Shown: in pieces, positions 51,834 to 60,878 of the stretch
How the letters are laid out: each line of letters starts with the position of its first letter
Position numbering within the stretch: position 1 is the stretch's first letter
Assembly: GCA_903861835.1 (NCBI GenBank)
Contig: CAIOVX010000011.1
Location: 1-64,000, forward strand
Length of the DNA: 64,000 nt
Direction of reading: 5' to 3'
Source of the DNA: Candidatus Firestoneibacteriota bacterium
GTDB taxonomy: Bacteria > Oederibacteriota > D2-FULL-39-29 > CAIOVX01
Position numbers and translations under genes: made by a program
Notes under the pieces: generated by a model
Database searches by the model: none
The model's input: only the letters and a program-made list of their open reading frames with translations
Told to the model about the DNA's origin: nothing

Positions 51834-52605
51834 GAGGCGCAAGTACCGCAGAGTTAAGTTGTCTCTTCCGGCCGGCGTTCAACTTAAGAGTGATGGACGG
51901 TTTTTTTTGGCGTCAATAACAAGCGTCGGGGCCGGCGGGGTAGGTCTTCTGCTGGATGTTGTTCTCCCACAGCAGTAATGTCCTGATTTCTTTTGAGCTG
52001 CAGGAGCACGTGAGGGTGGCCGGCGCTGAAGGAATTGTTGCCCGCACTCAGCAGGCAAACGGTAAATATTTTTCCGGAGTATATTTTAACGGCATCGACG
52101 ATATAATCGCGTCAAAGATAGACAGGTATGTTGAAACTATTCTCTTTGTCCGCGGCATGAAACCGTTCACTAAATTTAAAGACGAAGAAGTCTGGTCTCT
52201 GAGACGAGCCAGCGAAGAAGTTGCTTTTAAGAAAGGCGAGTTTTTCTTCAAGGAAGGCGGACCTTCCGGAGAATTCTTTATGGTGGAATCCGGACGGGTG
52301 GAGCTTCTGAAAAAAGCTTCCGAAAAAAAAGAATTCTGCTTGCGAGGCCCGGCCCGGGTGATTTCTTCGGTGAAATGGCGCTGCTTGATTCCGGAAAACG
52401 CTCGGCAACCGCCAGAGCTTTAAGCGCCGGTTAAGCCTTTGTTATCAAAAAGCGGGTTTTCGAGAGACTGCTTGAAGAAAGAAATGCGCTGGCCGTGAAA
52501 TTGCTCCGTGTTTTTGCTCAGGAACTTTGCAAGCGTGTGAGGGAGAATAATAACGGTATGGCGGATTCGTTCTTTGCCAGGCATTCAGCCGCTAAAAGGA
52601 GAAGC
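51820..52605 (+). pseudogene. Decayed third PilZ/cyclic-nucleotide-binding gene
   Basis: Starts ATG 51820 with ERRKYRRVK and TSVGAGGVGLLLD, then stops at 51976-51978. The continuing homology is in another frame (51979-~52330: FKEGGPSGEFFMVESGRVELLKK, split). It shifts back at an A8 run (52323-52330), after which the third frame reads PGDFFGEMALLDSGKRSATA. It has a nonsense codon at 52432-52434 and then runs in frame into pheA without a stop. Comparison with the two intact copies suggests a 2-base loss and a 1-base loss (A9 to A8), plus one stop. Neighbouring genes are intact, so real decay is likelier than sequencing error. Confidence 0.8.
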
Positions 52606-53673
52606 ATGAGTCTGAAAAAAATAAGAAAAAATATTGATTTGATAGACCACCGGATACTCACACTTTTAAATGACCGGGCGAAACTCTCGCTGGAGGTCAA
52701 AAAGTTTAAGCCGGGCGCGTCCCATGAAATCTATGTGCCTCATAGGGAAGCAGAGATACTTAATTCTCTCGGAAGGAAAAACAGAGGCCCGTTTCCGGCC
52801 GGTTCCTTAAAGTCGGTTTACAGGGAGATCTTCTCGGCTTCAAGGGCTCTTCAGGCGCCTCTTAGAATTGCCTATTGGGGACCGGAAGGCAGTTTTACGC
52901 ATCTTGCCGCCCAGGAGCATTTCGGTTCTTCCGTAAAGTTCGTGAACAGCAGGACAATCTCGGATATCTTTGAAGAGATAGATTCCGGCAGGTCTGATTT
53001 CGGAGTTGTCCCTATTGAAAACTCAACGGAAGGAGCGGTCAATTACACTCTTGATATGTTTGTTGATTCGCCGCTCAGCATCTGCGCCGAGATTTATCTT
53101 AAAATCGCGCACAACCTCCTCAGCAACGAGAGCTCCATAAAAAAGATAAAGAAACTCTTTACGGGGCTTCAGCCTCTCGCGCAGTCAAGAAAATGGGTGG
53201 AAGAATACCTCCCCTCCTCCGAGATAATAGAAGTTTCAACAACGGCTGAGGCGGCCCGTCTTGCGGCGAAGACAAAAGGCGGGGCAGCGATAGCAAATAC
53301 GCTGGCCGCAGAGATTTACGGCCTGGGAATACTCGCGAGGAACATCGGAGATATTTCAAATAACATAACCAGATTTATGGTAATCGGCAAGCGTACTGCG
53401 GAGCGCACAGGCAGCGATAAGACGAGCGTTCTTTGCTCAATCAAAGACAAAGTGGGAGCGCTTTACACTATGCTTATGCCGTTCAAAAAGAACAGGATAA
53501 ACCTTACGAGCATAGAATCCAGGCCTTCAAGGAAAAAAGCCTGGGAGTATTACTTCTTTATCGACATGCAGGGGCATAGGGAAGACAAGAGCGTTAAGAA
53601 AGCGCTTGCCGAGCTCTCTGATGAATGCCAGTATTTCAAGATCTTGGGTTCTTATCCCGCTGAAAAATATTAA
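52606..53673 (+). CDS. pheA: Chorismate mutase / prephenate dehydratase (P-protein)
   Basis: 355 residues from ATG 52606, preceded by AAAGGAG (52595-52601). The longer frame (from 52495) is leftover from the pseudogene. Residues 1-~85 are an AroQ-type chorismate mutase (RKNIDLIDHRILTLLNDRAKL). Residues ~87-265 are prephenate dehydratase (AYWGPEGSFTHLAA, VVPIENSTEGAVNYTLDM). The C-terminus is an ACT domain (~275-350: KDKVGALYTMLMPFKKNRINLTSIESRPS, split) for phenylalanine feedback. Confidence 0.95.
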   Translation: MSLKKIRKNIDLIDHRILTLLNDRAKLSLEVKKFKPGASHEIYVPHREAEILNSLGRKNRGPFPAGSLKSVYREIFSASRALQAPLRIAYWGPEGSFTHLAAQEHFGSSVKFVNSRTISDIFEEIDSGRSDFGVVPIENSTEGAVNYTLDMFVDSPLSICAEIYLKIAHNLLSNESSIKKIKKLFTGLQPLAQSRKWVEEYLPSSEIIEVSTTAEAARLAAKTKGGAAIANTLAAEIYGLGILARNIGDISNNITRFMVIGKRTAERTGSDKTSVLCSIKDKVGALYTMLMPFKKNRINLTSIESRPSRKKAWEYYFFIDMQGHREDKSVKKALAELSDECQYFKILGSYPAEKY

Positions 53674-53688
53674 GTAAGGGAGTCCGAA

Positions 53689-54492
53689 GTGATTAGAAAG
53701 ATAGATGTTCATCTGCATCCAAAAAGCGATGATCCCGGTTTGGAGAAATACCTGAAAGTAATGGACAAGCATAATGTCGAAGCGGGCCTGGTTCACGGGC
53801 TTGACGACGCCGGCTGGAATTACGGTTTTAAAGATACTACCTCGAACGACGAGGTTGTCAGGGCCGTAAAAAATCACCCGGGCAGATTCTTTGGGACAGT
53901 GTGTGTTAATTTTGCGTTAGGCGTAGAAAAAGCGCTGGATTCCATTAAGAAATACTCTGATAAAGGGTGTATGGGTATTAAATTGTTCCCTAATTGCGGT
54001 TTTGACCCGAATGATGACAAGTACGAACCAATCTGGGAGGAAGTTGAAAAGAGAAAGATGCTTGTCCTTTCACACTGCGGCTGGCTGGCACCAAACGAAA
54101 AGAACCCTTCAATGCGGCTGGCTTCCCTTGAAGGCGCGAGCCCGTTTCACTTTGAAGTTCCTGCAAGGCGCCACCCCAAGGTAAAGTTCATCTTTGCCCA
54201 TTTCGGCGGCGGAGCGACCTACCTGGAAACAATTGTCCTGACCTCCAGGCTTCCGAATGCGTACGCTGATACTTGCCCCGGCTGGGGACGCTGGGTATTT
54301 GAGAATGACATGCCGGGACTAAAAAGCATGCCCCGGGATAAGCTTCTTTATGGCACAGATAATGCATCGGAAAATTATGGAATAGATGAAATCTGGTGGA
54401 CCAACAAGTTAATGTCTTATGGTTTCAGTCAAAGGGACTTACACGTTTACTTCTATGAAAACTCTGCAAAAATACTGGGGTTGGTGAAATAA
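53689..54492 (+). CDS. Amidohydrolase-family protein (PF04909-like)
   Basis: 267 residues starting at GTG 53689 (AAGGGAG at 53676-53682). The TIM-barrel metal motif DVHLHP (5-10) is followed by [15 protein letters not shown] (His ligand), [10 protein letters not shown] and YGTDNA (Asp ligand). Members decarboxylate or hydrolyse aromatic or lactone substrates; the substrate is unknown here. It lies between pheA and aroQ, so a role linked to aromatic metabolism is possible but not shown. Confidence 0.8.
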   Translation: MIRKIDVHLHPKSDDPGLEKYLKVMDKHNVEAGLVHGLDDAGWNYGFKDTTSNDEVVRAVKNHPGRFFGTVCVNFALGVEKALDSIKKYSDKGCMGIKLFPNCGFDPNDDKYEPIWEEVEKRKMLVLSHCGWLAPNEKNPSMRLASLEGASPFHFEVPARRHPKVKFIFAHFGGGATYLETIVLTSRLPNAYADTCPGWGRWVFENDMPGLKSMPRDKLLYGTDNASENYGIDEIWWTNKLMSYGFSQRDLHVYFYENSAKILGLVK

Positions 54493-54505
54493 TAACGGAG
54501 GAATG

Positions 54506-54958
54506 ATGTCTAGAAACATTCTGGTCATACACGGTCCGAACCTTAACCTGCTGGGAAAACGCGAGCCGAAGATTTATGGCAAGTGCACGCTTGAAGACAT
54601 AAATAAGGAACTTGAGAAGGCCGCAAAGAAACTCGGTGCAAAGTTGAGGATTTTTCAGGCAAATCTTGAAGGCGAGATAGTGAATATTATCCAGGAACAA
54701 TCAGAAAAATGGGCGGACGCAATTGTCATCAATCCTGCCGCCTATACGCATACGAGCGTTGCAATCAGGGACTGTCTTGCCGCTGTCAAAATACCGGCGG
54801 TCGAAGTGCATCTGTCGAATGTGTTCGGCAGAGAAGAATTCAGGCATAAATCTTTTATAGCTCCTGTGGCTGCGGGAGGCGTGTACGGTTTCGGAAAAGA
54901 GAGCTACATCCTCGGACTTCAGGCGGCGCTGCACACGCTCGAGAATGGGAAGAAGTAA
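54506..54958 (+). CDS. aroQ: 3-Dehydroquinate dehydratase, type II
   Basis: 150 residues from ATG 54506 (CGGAGG at 54496-54501; another ATG at 54503 is very close to the ribosome site). [17 protein letters not shown] at the N-terminus, the [15 protein letters not shown] loop with the catalytic residues, and [17 protein letters not shown] identify the flavodoxin-like type II enzyme of the shikimate pathway. Confidence 0.95.
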   Translation: MSRNILVIHGPNLNLLGKREPKIYGKCTLEDINKELEKAAKKLGAKLRIFQANLEGEIVNIIQEQSEKWADAIVINPAAYTHTSVAIRDCLAAVKIPAVEVHLSNVFGREEFRHKSFIAPVAAGGVYGFGKESYILGLQAALHTLENGKK

Positions 54959-54973
54959 ACCGGGCGGAAAACT

Positions 54974-57900
54974 GTGAAAGCCTCCAAGATAATCTTTCTT
55001 TGCGTGATATTCTGCCTGCCGTTCTGCAGTACGGTTATCAATCCGCTTGTATTTTGGTCTGCCTGCGCGGCTGTAATATTGGTTTTGTCCTACAACAGGG
55101 TGTTTGGAAGAATTTCGGACGGGGTTACCGTCAGCGACCGGACTAATATTATCCCGCCAGTTTTGCTCTGCTCTCTTCCTGCGATTTTCGCGGCTATCTC
55201 CGGGAAAGGTGTGTTAGGCGCCCAGGAAGCGTCCTGGGTAATATACCTGCTCCTGTTTGTGCTCTCCTACTTCACCTTCAAGAAAACCGAAGAGTTGAAA
55301 CTGCTGGTTGTTATCCTGTCACTATCGGCGCTTGTTGCGGCTTTAGCCGGCCTATACCAGTATCTCTTTGGGTTTGGCTCCTGGTCCAATACTGAGTCAA
55401 TAGCCGGGGCGGCCGGAGCCGACAGCGTTGTGCGCGGAGAACTTCTTAAGAATATAGCGGAAAGAAGAGTTTTTTCGTTCTTCATTAATTCTAATGTCTA
55501 TGCGGGGTATGTCGCAATGATACTGCCGCCTTCGCTCGCTCTTTGTTTTGCGGCGGGAGGGAAGAAATCAAAACTCCTGGGCTTTATCTCGATTGCCGCG
55601 GCCGTGGTAATGTTGGTTCTGACCCGTTCTTTCGGAGGCGCGCTTTCGGCCGCCTCCGGAATAGCTGTTTTTTTTACAGTCCGCTCCGGTCTGAAAAAGA
55701 AAACCATTATTCTCGCCGCAGTTATTGCGGCGGGGCTGGTCCTCTTCTGCTATTTCTTAAAACCCGAGCTTGTGGATCTTTCAAATCCTAACAATCCATT
55801 ATTTGGCAGGCTGCGTTATTGGAAAGACGCCCGGAGAATATTTGAAATTACGGGAATGCAGGGAGGCGGAGCAGGGGTGTTTAAACGCTTCTCCGGTTCA
55901 GGCGTGCTTTATCCTCATAATATGTATCTGCAGTTTTTGCTTGAATACGGCGTCTTCGGGTTCTCGCTGTTGCTGCTCTTTTTGTTCCCGCTGTTGAAAG
56001 CGCCTGCGGCAGGCGCGGCAGTAAAAGACGGCGAGAACAGAACCTTCCTTGCGGGGCTGTTCGGCGCTTGCGCTGCTTTTCTGCTGCACGGTTTTATGGA
56101 CATAGATTCAAACTATCTGCAGAATACTTCAATTTTCTTTCTTTGCGCGGGAGCCCTTTCGGCGGCGGGACTTTATAAGACAGGGCGTTTGAGATTTGCT
56201 TTCCCTGCCGTCCGCGGTTATTCTGCAGTGATCCTCGGCTTCGCCCTGTTAGCCTCAATTGTTCTCGGTAAAGAACACGCAATTAGTCTCGCTTTGTCCG
56301 CTCTCATTTTGACCGTAGGCACGGCAATATTTCTGCTGGAGAAAAGAGAGTTTCCTGCGGGAAAGGTTATTTACGGGACGCTGTGGCTTTCTGTGATATT
56401 TATTTTCTCCTTTTTTGCTTCAAGGAATTCAGGTAAATCGCTCACTGAACTGGTAAGGTTTGGTTGTCTGGCTTGCGCTTTTATTCTCGGTTGGTCAATG
56501 CGCGATAGCGCAAACTTCGGGGAAAGAGCCTCCGGCTTTGCCGCCAAACTCGGGATTGTTATTTCGCTGATATTTATTTTTCTGCAGCTTGCAGGAGGCG
56601 CGGAAGGCGCCGAGCTGTTCTTTCCAAACAGGAATCTGCTCGGCGGTTTTTTGGTGGCGTGCGCGGCGCTCAGTCTGCCTTATGTTTATTCAGGCAGCAG
56701 CATTTTTAATTTTAAAAACGGTGCGGTGCTCCTTTGCTCAATTGGCGCCGTCCTTACAGGTTCAAGAGGCGCGCTTATGTCTCTTGCGGTCGTTTTCGGG
56801 CTGTTTATGATACATTCCGCTGTGCTTGTTGCTAAGGATCTGCTCAGTGAGAGAATCCGTTTCATCACAACACTCTCGATCCTGGTCTTTGCTGCCGCGG
56901 CGCTGCTCTTGCCCGGAGGTTTGGCTGAAAGGTTTGCCGCGAAAGGAAATTCAGACCCGCTTGCTTTTGAAAGAGGAGCGATTTTCAAGAGCGCCTTGTC
57001 TATGGTTAAGGAAAAGCCCGTAACCGGCGTTGGTCTCGGTTGTTTCGGGGGAGCGTACTGGAAATATAAACTTCCGGTTAATGTGGCTATCTCGAGATAT
57101 GAGAGAAATACTGATTTTGCTCACAATGAATATCTGCAGTTCTTCGCCGAAACGGGTATTCCGGGAGGCTTGTTAGTCCTTTGTCTTGTCTTCCTGATTC
57201 TTTTCTACGCCTGGAAAGCATTTAACTCGTCCGGCGGCAACAGCGCGCTTTTTCTTTCAGGAAGCGCGATGGCGCTAACGGCAATATTTGTTCACGCTCT
57301 GGTCGACTTTAACCTGCATTTTATGCCGATACTTATACTGACTGGAGCTCTCGCCGGTTTTTCCTGCGGGTCCTATGAAAAAAAAGCGCTGGTCCTTGTA
57401 GGCAAGGCGCCGAGTCTTATGGCTGTATTTCTTATTCTTGCCGCAATGATACCTGTTTTGTCCGCGCTTGCGGAGTTGTCGGCGAGAGAGGCAAGGAAGG
57501 CAGAGTCTTACGCTAAGGAAGGTTTCCTAAAGGCCGCGCGCGCTCTGGATCCGCTCTGTGCCGAATATGCGGATAATTACGCGCTCTTCCTGCTGGAGCA
57601 ACGCGCGGGAAAAGATCCGAAGGTACGCTCTCTCGCGGAGAAGGAGTTCAAGTCAGCCTGCGTTCTAGACGGGTTAGATCCCTACTATCCGCGACATCTC
57701 GGGCGCTTGTACGCTTCGAACTTACAGAAAGAAGAAGCCCTTTCCGCTTTCTTTGAGGCTTCCGCACGTTCTCCGTTTGACCCCTTTCTTATGAGCGATC
57801 TTGCGGACGTAAAAATCGCAATGAATGACCGGGCGGGCTGCGCGGCTTTGCTGGAAAGGTCCATTCTTGTAGAGCCAAATTACGCGGCCGGATGCCGTAA

Positions 57901-58036
57901 ACTAAGTTTGCTCTATTCCCTTATGGGTAAAGAAAAAGGCGCAAGAGCGCTTGAAGATAGAGCCCTGCAGACCCAAAAGGCGCTGCTGCCCTATGTGAAT
58001 ACTGATTACGAAAGAGCTCTGCTGGGGTTCAAGTGA
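54974..58036 (+). CDS. Tandem double O-antigen-ligase-like protein with C-terminal TPR
   Basis: 1020 residues starting at GTG 54974. About 20 hydrophobic helices form two consecutive copies of the Wzy/WaaL pattern. Copy one (~100-400) has RSFGGALSA and YPHNMYLQFLLEYGVFG. Copy two (~475-790) has GSRGALMSL, FAHNEYLQFFAETGIPGG and HALVDFNLHF. The periplasmic loop with the conserved HN is present in both (PHNMYLQ and AHNEYLQ). TPR-like helices at ~815-1010 (AKEGFLKAARALDPLCAEYADNYA, split) finish the protein. It probably polymerises or attaches surface glycan. Last 4 bases overlap the GT2 gene. Confidence 0.82.
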   Translation: MKASKIIFLCVIFCLPFCSTVINPLVFWSACAAVILVLSYNRVFGRISDGVTVSDRTNIIPPVLLCSLPAIFAAISGKGVLGAQEASWVIYLLLFVLSYFTFKKTEELKLLVVILSLSALVAALAGLYQYLFGFGSWSNTESIAGAAGADSVVRGELLKNIAERRVFSFFINSNVYAGYVAMILPPSLALCFAAGGKKSKLLGFISIAAAVVMLVLTRSFGGALSAASGIAVFFTVRSGLKKKTIILAAVIAAGLVLFCYFLKPELVDLSNPNNPLFGRLRYWKDARRIFEITGMQGGGAGVFKRFSGSGVLYPHNMYLQFLLEYGVFGFSLLLLFLFPLLKAPAAGAAVKDGENRTFLAGLFGACAAFLLHGFMDIDSNYLQNTSIFFLCAGALSAAGLYKTGRLRFAFPAVRGYSAVILGFALLASIVLGKEHAISLALSALILTVGTAIFLLEKREFPAGKVIYGTLWLSVIFIFSFFASRNSGKSLTELVRFGCLACAFILGWSMRDSANFGERASGFAAKLGIVISLIFIFLQLAGGAEGAELFFPNRNLLGGFLVACAALSLPYVYSGSSIFNFKNGAVLLCSIGAVLTGSRGALMSLAVVFGLFMIHSAVLVAKDLLSERIRFITTLSILVFAAAALLLPGGLAERFAAKGNSDPLAFERGAIFKSALSMVKEKPVTGVGLGCFGGAYWKYKLPVNVAISRYERNTDFAHNEYLQFFAETGIPGGLLVLCLVFLILFYAWKAFNSSGGNSALFLSGSAMALTAIFVHALVDFNLHFMPILILTGALAGFSCGSYEKKALVLVGKAPSLMAVFLILAAMIPVLSALAELSAREARKAESYAKEGFLKAARALDPLCAEYADNYALFLLEQRAGKDPKVRSLAEKEFKSACVLDGLDPYYPRHLGRLYASNLQKEEALSAFFEASARSPFDPFLMSDLADVKIAMNDRAGCAALLERSILVEPNYAAGCRKLSLLYSLMGKEKGARALEDRALQTQKALLPYVNTDYERALLGFK

Positions 58037-59013
58037 AAACCTATTCCGTTGTCATAGTTAATTACAATTGCGCCAGGCTGCTGGAAGCCTGTATAAAATC
58101 CGCCGTAGAGCAAACTGTAAAGCCGCTTGAAATAGTAATAGTGGATTCTGCTTCAACGGATGCTTCCGCCTTACTGCTTAAGGCGCATTTCTCGGGACTG
58201 AGCCTTGTCTTGCTTCCTGAAAATAAAGGCTTTACGGCGGCCGCGAACGCCGGCCTTGCCCGCTGCGCAGGAGAATACATCCTGCTCTTGAATGCGGATG
58301 TAATTCTTGACCGTTTCTACGTTGAACAGGTGATGAAAGACGCTAATATTGAGGAGCAATACGCGGGTATCTTCTCAGGGAAACTGCTGAAGCTCAGCGA
58401 TGAAACTCTGATAGATTCCACAGGCCAATTCCTCAGCAAAGCGCTTAAGCCGAAAGAGAGAGGATATTGTCTGAGGGATGAGAACCGTTATCTCGCGGGT
58501 CCGGTATTTACCGCTTGCGGCGCGGTTGGAATGTATTCCGGCCGTATGCTGGAGGACTTGAAAGAAGAAGGAAAAGTATTTGACGAGAGTCTCTTTATGT
58601 ATTATGAAGACCTTGACCTCGGGATGAGGGCCAACCTGCTTGGATGGAAGGCCTACTATGTGCCCGGCGCTATCGCGAAACACGCAAGAGGCGGGAGCGT
58701 GAACAAAGAAGAGAGAACCCTGTCCCGCCGGTATGCTTTTCCCGGGAAGCCTCTTATACTTCGCAGAGCGCTGGTCAGAAACCGATATCTTGTATTGTTA
58801 AAGGATTTTCCGCTGCAACTGCTCCTGGTCTATTTGCCGGTTCTCCTTTGTTATGAAGTCGTATTCCTGTGCTATTTATTCATTTTTGATATTTCTGCCG
58901 CTTATGGTATTATTGAAGCCTTTAAAGGCGCCGGAGCCGCGCTCGCTAAACGCAGAGTGATAATGAAACGTAAAAGAATCTCCGGACGGGAGATATTGAA
59001 ATGGGTCTTGTAA
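58033..59013 (+). CDS. Family 2 glycosyltransferase (rhamnosyltransferase-like)
   Basis: 326 residues starting GTG 58033. GT-A fold: VVIVNYNCARLLEACIKS (6-23), IVDSASTD (about 36-43), ENKGFTAAANAGL (about 64-76), DXD-like LLNADV (about 85-90), and the acceptor-side FDESLFMYYEDLDLGMRANLLGWK (split). Two hydrophobic helices near the C-terminus anchor it. It overlaps both neighbours and so belongs to a surface-glycan operon. Confidence 0.9.
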   Translation: MKTYSVVIVNYNCARLLEACIKSAVEQTVKPLEIVIVDSASTDASALLLKAHFSGLSLVLLPENKGFTAAANAGLARCAGEYILLLNADVILDRFYVEQVMKDANIEEQYAGIFSGKLLKLSDETLIDSTGQFLSKALKPKERGYCLRDENRYLAGPVFTACGAVGMYSGRMLEDLKEEGKVFDESLFMYYEDLDLGMRANLLGWKAYYVPGAIAKHARGGSVNKEERTLSRRYAFPGKPLILRRALVRNRYLVLLKDFPLQLLLVYLPVLLCYEVVFLCYLFIFDISAAYGIIEAFKGAGAALAKRRVIMKRKRISGREILKWVL

Positions 59014-59993
59014 AATACCTGCAGGTATTCGCGGGAGCGCTTGCGATTTCGCTATTGCTTACTCCTGCCGTCAGAGCAGCAGCGCTAAAGCTCGGAATAG
59101 TTGACCGCCCTGACGCAAATCTGAAGGCGCATTCGGCGCCGGTGGCGTATTTTGGCGGGGTAGCAATATTCCTTTCCTTTCTTGCAGTTCTGCTTATCGT
59201 AAGCCGCGGAAAGCTTACAGGGTTTCACGGCCTGCTTCTTGGAAGCGGCATAATATTTGCTCTGGGTCTGATCGACGATTTGAAAAAACTCAGCGTGCCC
59301 ATCAAATTCTTTGTGCAGTCCTGTGCGGCAATTGTCCTGGTCTTATCCGGCATTCGGGTGGATTTTCTTGGAAACCCGGTTCTAAATATTATAGTTTCCG
59401 TGCTCTGGACGGTAGGAATAACCAACGCTTTTAATTTGCTTGATATTATGGACGGGCTCTCCTCGGGGGTTGCGTTTATAGCCTGTCTTGTCTTCTTCGC
59501 GCTTGGTCTTACTTATGGCCGGGTCTTCTCGCCTACGGCCTCGCTTGCGCTTGCCGGGGCCTGCCTGGGCTTTCTTGTCTACAACAGGCCTCCTGCCAGG
59601 ATATTTATGGGGGATGCGGGAAGCCTCTTTATAGGTTTTATGCTTGCTGCTCTTTCTATGACGGAAAGTTACACCTTCCATAATAAGCTCGCGGTCTTTT
59701 CGCCGTTTTTGATTCTCGGCGTTCCGCTCTTTGATACGCTATTTGTGATGTGGATGAGGTGGAGGCAGGGCAAGCCGGTTTATTTCGGAAGCCCGGACCA
59801 TTTTCCGCTCAGGTTGAAGAGGGCCGGTCTTTCGGTAAAACAGGTGCTTGCCGTTGTTTTTATGGCAGCCGGTTTGCTTGGCGCGGCCGGTTATGCGGTA
59901 ACGTTCCTATTCCCTGCCGCAGCGTTGGGATTATACGCCTTGATTCTTGTTGCAGCTCTCTTTGCAGCAATAAAACTCAGCAAAACAGGTTGA
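59001..59993 (+). CDS. wecA: Undecaprenyl-phosphate sugar-1-phosphate transferase (WecA/TagO-like)
   Basis: 330 residues with about ten membrane helices. Motifs GLIDDLKKLS (about 90-99), NAFNLLDIMDGLSSG (about 142-156), NRPPARIFMGDAGSLFIGF (split), and PDHFPLRLKRAGLS near the C-terminus match the WecA/MraY family. It loads the first sugar phosphate onto undecaprenyl phosphate, starting O-antigen or other glycan. The HIP/HR cluster common to WecA is present as SPDHFPLRL, supporting WecA over MraY. Overlaps the GT2 gene by 13 bases. Confidence 0.88.
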   Translation: MGLVKYLQVFAGALAISLLLTPAVRAAALKLGIVDRPDANLKAHSAPVAYFGGVAIFLSFLAVLLIVSRGKLTGFHGLLLGSGIIFALGLIDDLKKLSVPIKFFVQSCAAIVLVLSGIRVDFLGNPVLNIIVSVLWTVGITNAFNLLDIMDGLSSGVAFIACLVFFALGLTYGRVFSPTASLALAGACLGFLVYNRPPARIFMGDAGSLFIGFMLAALSMTESYTFHNKLAVFSPFLILGVPLFDTLFVMWMRWRQGKPVYFGSPDHFPLRLKRAGLSVKQVLAVVFMAAGLLGAAGYAVTFLFPAAALGLYALILVAALFAAIKLSKTG

Positions 59994-60006
59994 TTCTCGC
60001 TCCGCC

Positions 60007-60035
60007 TTGTTTTTGGCTTCTCTTTCTGGTATAAT
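60007..60035 (+). promoter_or_regulatory. Promoter of tRNA-His
   Basis: TTGTTT (60007-60012), 17 bases, TATAAT (60030-60035) with an extended TGG before the -10. Confidence 0.7.
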
Positions 60036-60050
60036 CTCTTGCTTTAATTC

Positions 60051-60079
60051 GCAATTAGTAATTAGCAATTAGTAATCGC
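60051..60079. repeat. AATTAGTAATTAGC word repeat in the tRNA-His leader
   Basis: GCAATTAGTAATTAGCAATTAG and a following TAATCGC lie between the -10 and the tRNA (units of seven or eight bases). Related words occur at 26585-26627 and 26970-27004. Confidence 0.6.
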
Positions 60080-60085
60080 ATTTAT

Positions 60086-60163
60086 GGTGGCTGTAGCTCA
60101 GTTGGTTAGAGTGTCAGATTGTGGATCTGAATGTCGCGGGTTCAAATCCCGTCAGCCACCCCA
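60086..60163 (+). tRNA. tRNA-His (GTG)
   Basis: 78 bases including encoded G-1 (60086) paired to discriminator C (60160), acceptor GTGGCTG/CAGCCAC, anticodon stem CAGAT/ATCTG and loop TGTGG with anticodon GTG, and CCA at 60161-60163. The G-1:C73 pair is diagnostic. Confidence 0.97.
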
Positions 60164-60229
60164 ATAAACAGCAACAATCCTGGCCTACAACAATTGCAAC
60201 AGGATAAGCGATATGAGGTCCTATAACCA

Positions 60230-60709
60230 ATGAACTGTCAAAATTGCGGTGTCTACAATCCTTCCGGTTCGTATTTTTGCGTTTCCTGCGGCGCCGAAAT
60301 TCACGAAGAGCAGCTAATTCAGCCGAAGGTTATTATTGTCAGGGCGCCGTTTGGCGCGAGGGCGCTGGCTTTTTTAATTGATACGTTCTTGCTGCTTATC
60401 GCAGACCTGCTCTTTAACTTCGCAGTCTCCGGAAAACCTGAGAATAATCCTTCTACATTCCTCCTGCTCTCTGTAATATATTTTTGGTACTTCACGGCTT
60501 CAAGCGGGCAGACAGTCGGGAAGCTGTTGCTTAAAATAAAGGTGGCCCTGCTCGACGGCTCAATTCCGGGAGGAGGCAAAGCTCTGGCCCGGGCTTGTCT
60601 TTACTATCTGAGTTATGCTCTTTGCCTTGCGGGATTTTTTATGGCTCTCGGAAAAGAGAGGTTAGCTTTGCACGACAGGCTGACCGGAACAAATGTAATC
60701 AGGATCTGA
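60230..60709 (+). CDS. RDD-family membrane protein with N-terminal zinc ribbon
   Basis: 159 residues. CQNCG and CVSCG (residues 3-7 and 17-21) form a zinc-ribbon. The remainder is an RDD domain: GARALAFLIDTFLLLIADLL with the R and D residues, QTVGKLLLKIKV, and RLALHDRLTGTNVI at the end, across three membrane helices. RDD proteins have been linked to ion transport but most are uncharacterised. The start has weak GAGGT upstream. Confidence 0.82.
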   Translation: MNCQNCGVYNPSGSYFCVSCGAEIHEEQLIQPKVIIVRAPFGARALAFLIDTFLLLIADLLFNFAVSGKPENNPSTFLLLSVIYFWYFTASSGQTVGKLLLKIKVALLDGSIPGGGKALARACLYYLSYALCLAGFFMALGKERLALHDRLTGTNVIRI

Positions 60710-60765
60710 CCCGCCATAAAGCCTTTGTCCTCTTAATGTTTATCGTGGAATGAACCGGCTATATT

Positions 60766-60774
60766 TGATATAAT
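60766..60774 (+). promoter_or_regulatory. Extended -10 promoter of tRNA-Leu(CAG)-rnr
   Basis: TGATATAAT ends 10 bases before the mature tRNA at 60785, giving a very short 5' leader. Confidence 0.7.
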
Positions 60775-60784
60775 GAACAAACGT

Positions 60785-60871
60785 GCGGAAGTGGCGGAGC
60801 TGGCAGACGCGCTAGATTCAGGTTCTAGTTCCTTCACGGGAGTGGGGGTTCAAATCCCCCCTTCCGCACCA
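60785..60871 (+). tRNA. tRNA-Leu (CAG)
   Basis: 87 bases with acceptor GCGGAAG/CTTCCGC, anticodon stem CTAGA/TCTAG, loop TTCAGGT giving anticodon CAG, long variable arm and CCA at 60869-60871. The rnr start codon is 7 bases beyond the CCA. Confidence 0.96.
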
Positions 60872-60878
60872 AAAAAAT

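Noticed and set aside
52495-52605. Longer pheA with a 37-residue N-terminal extension
   Set aside because: The extension is the C-terminal end of the decayed cyclic-nucleotide-binding gene; pheA has its own AAAGGAG and ATG at 52606.
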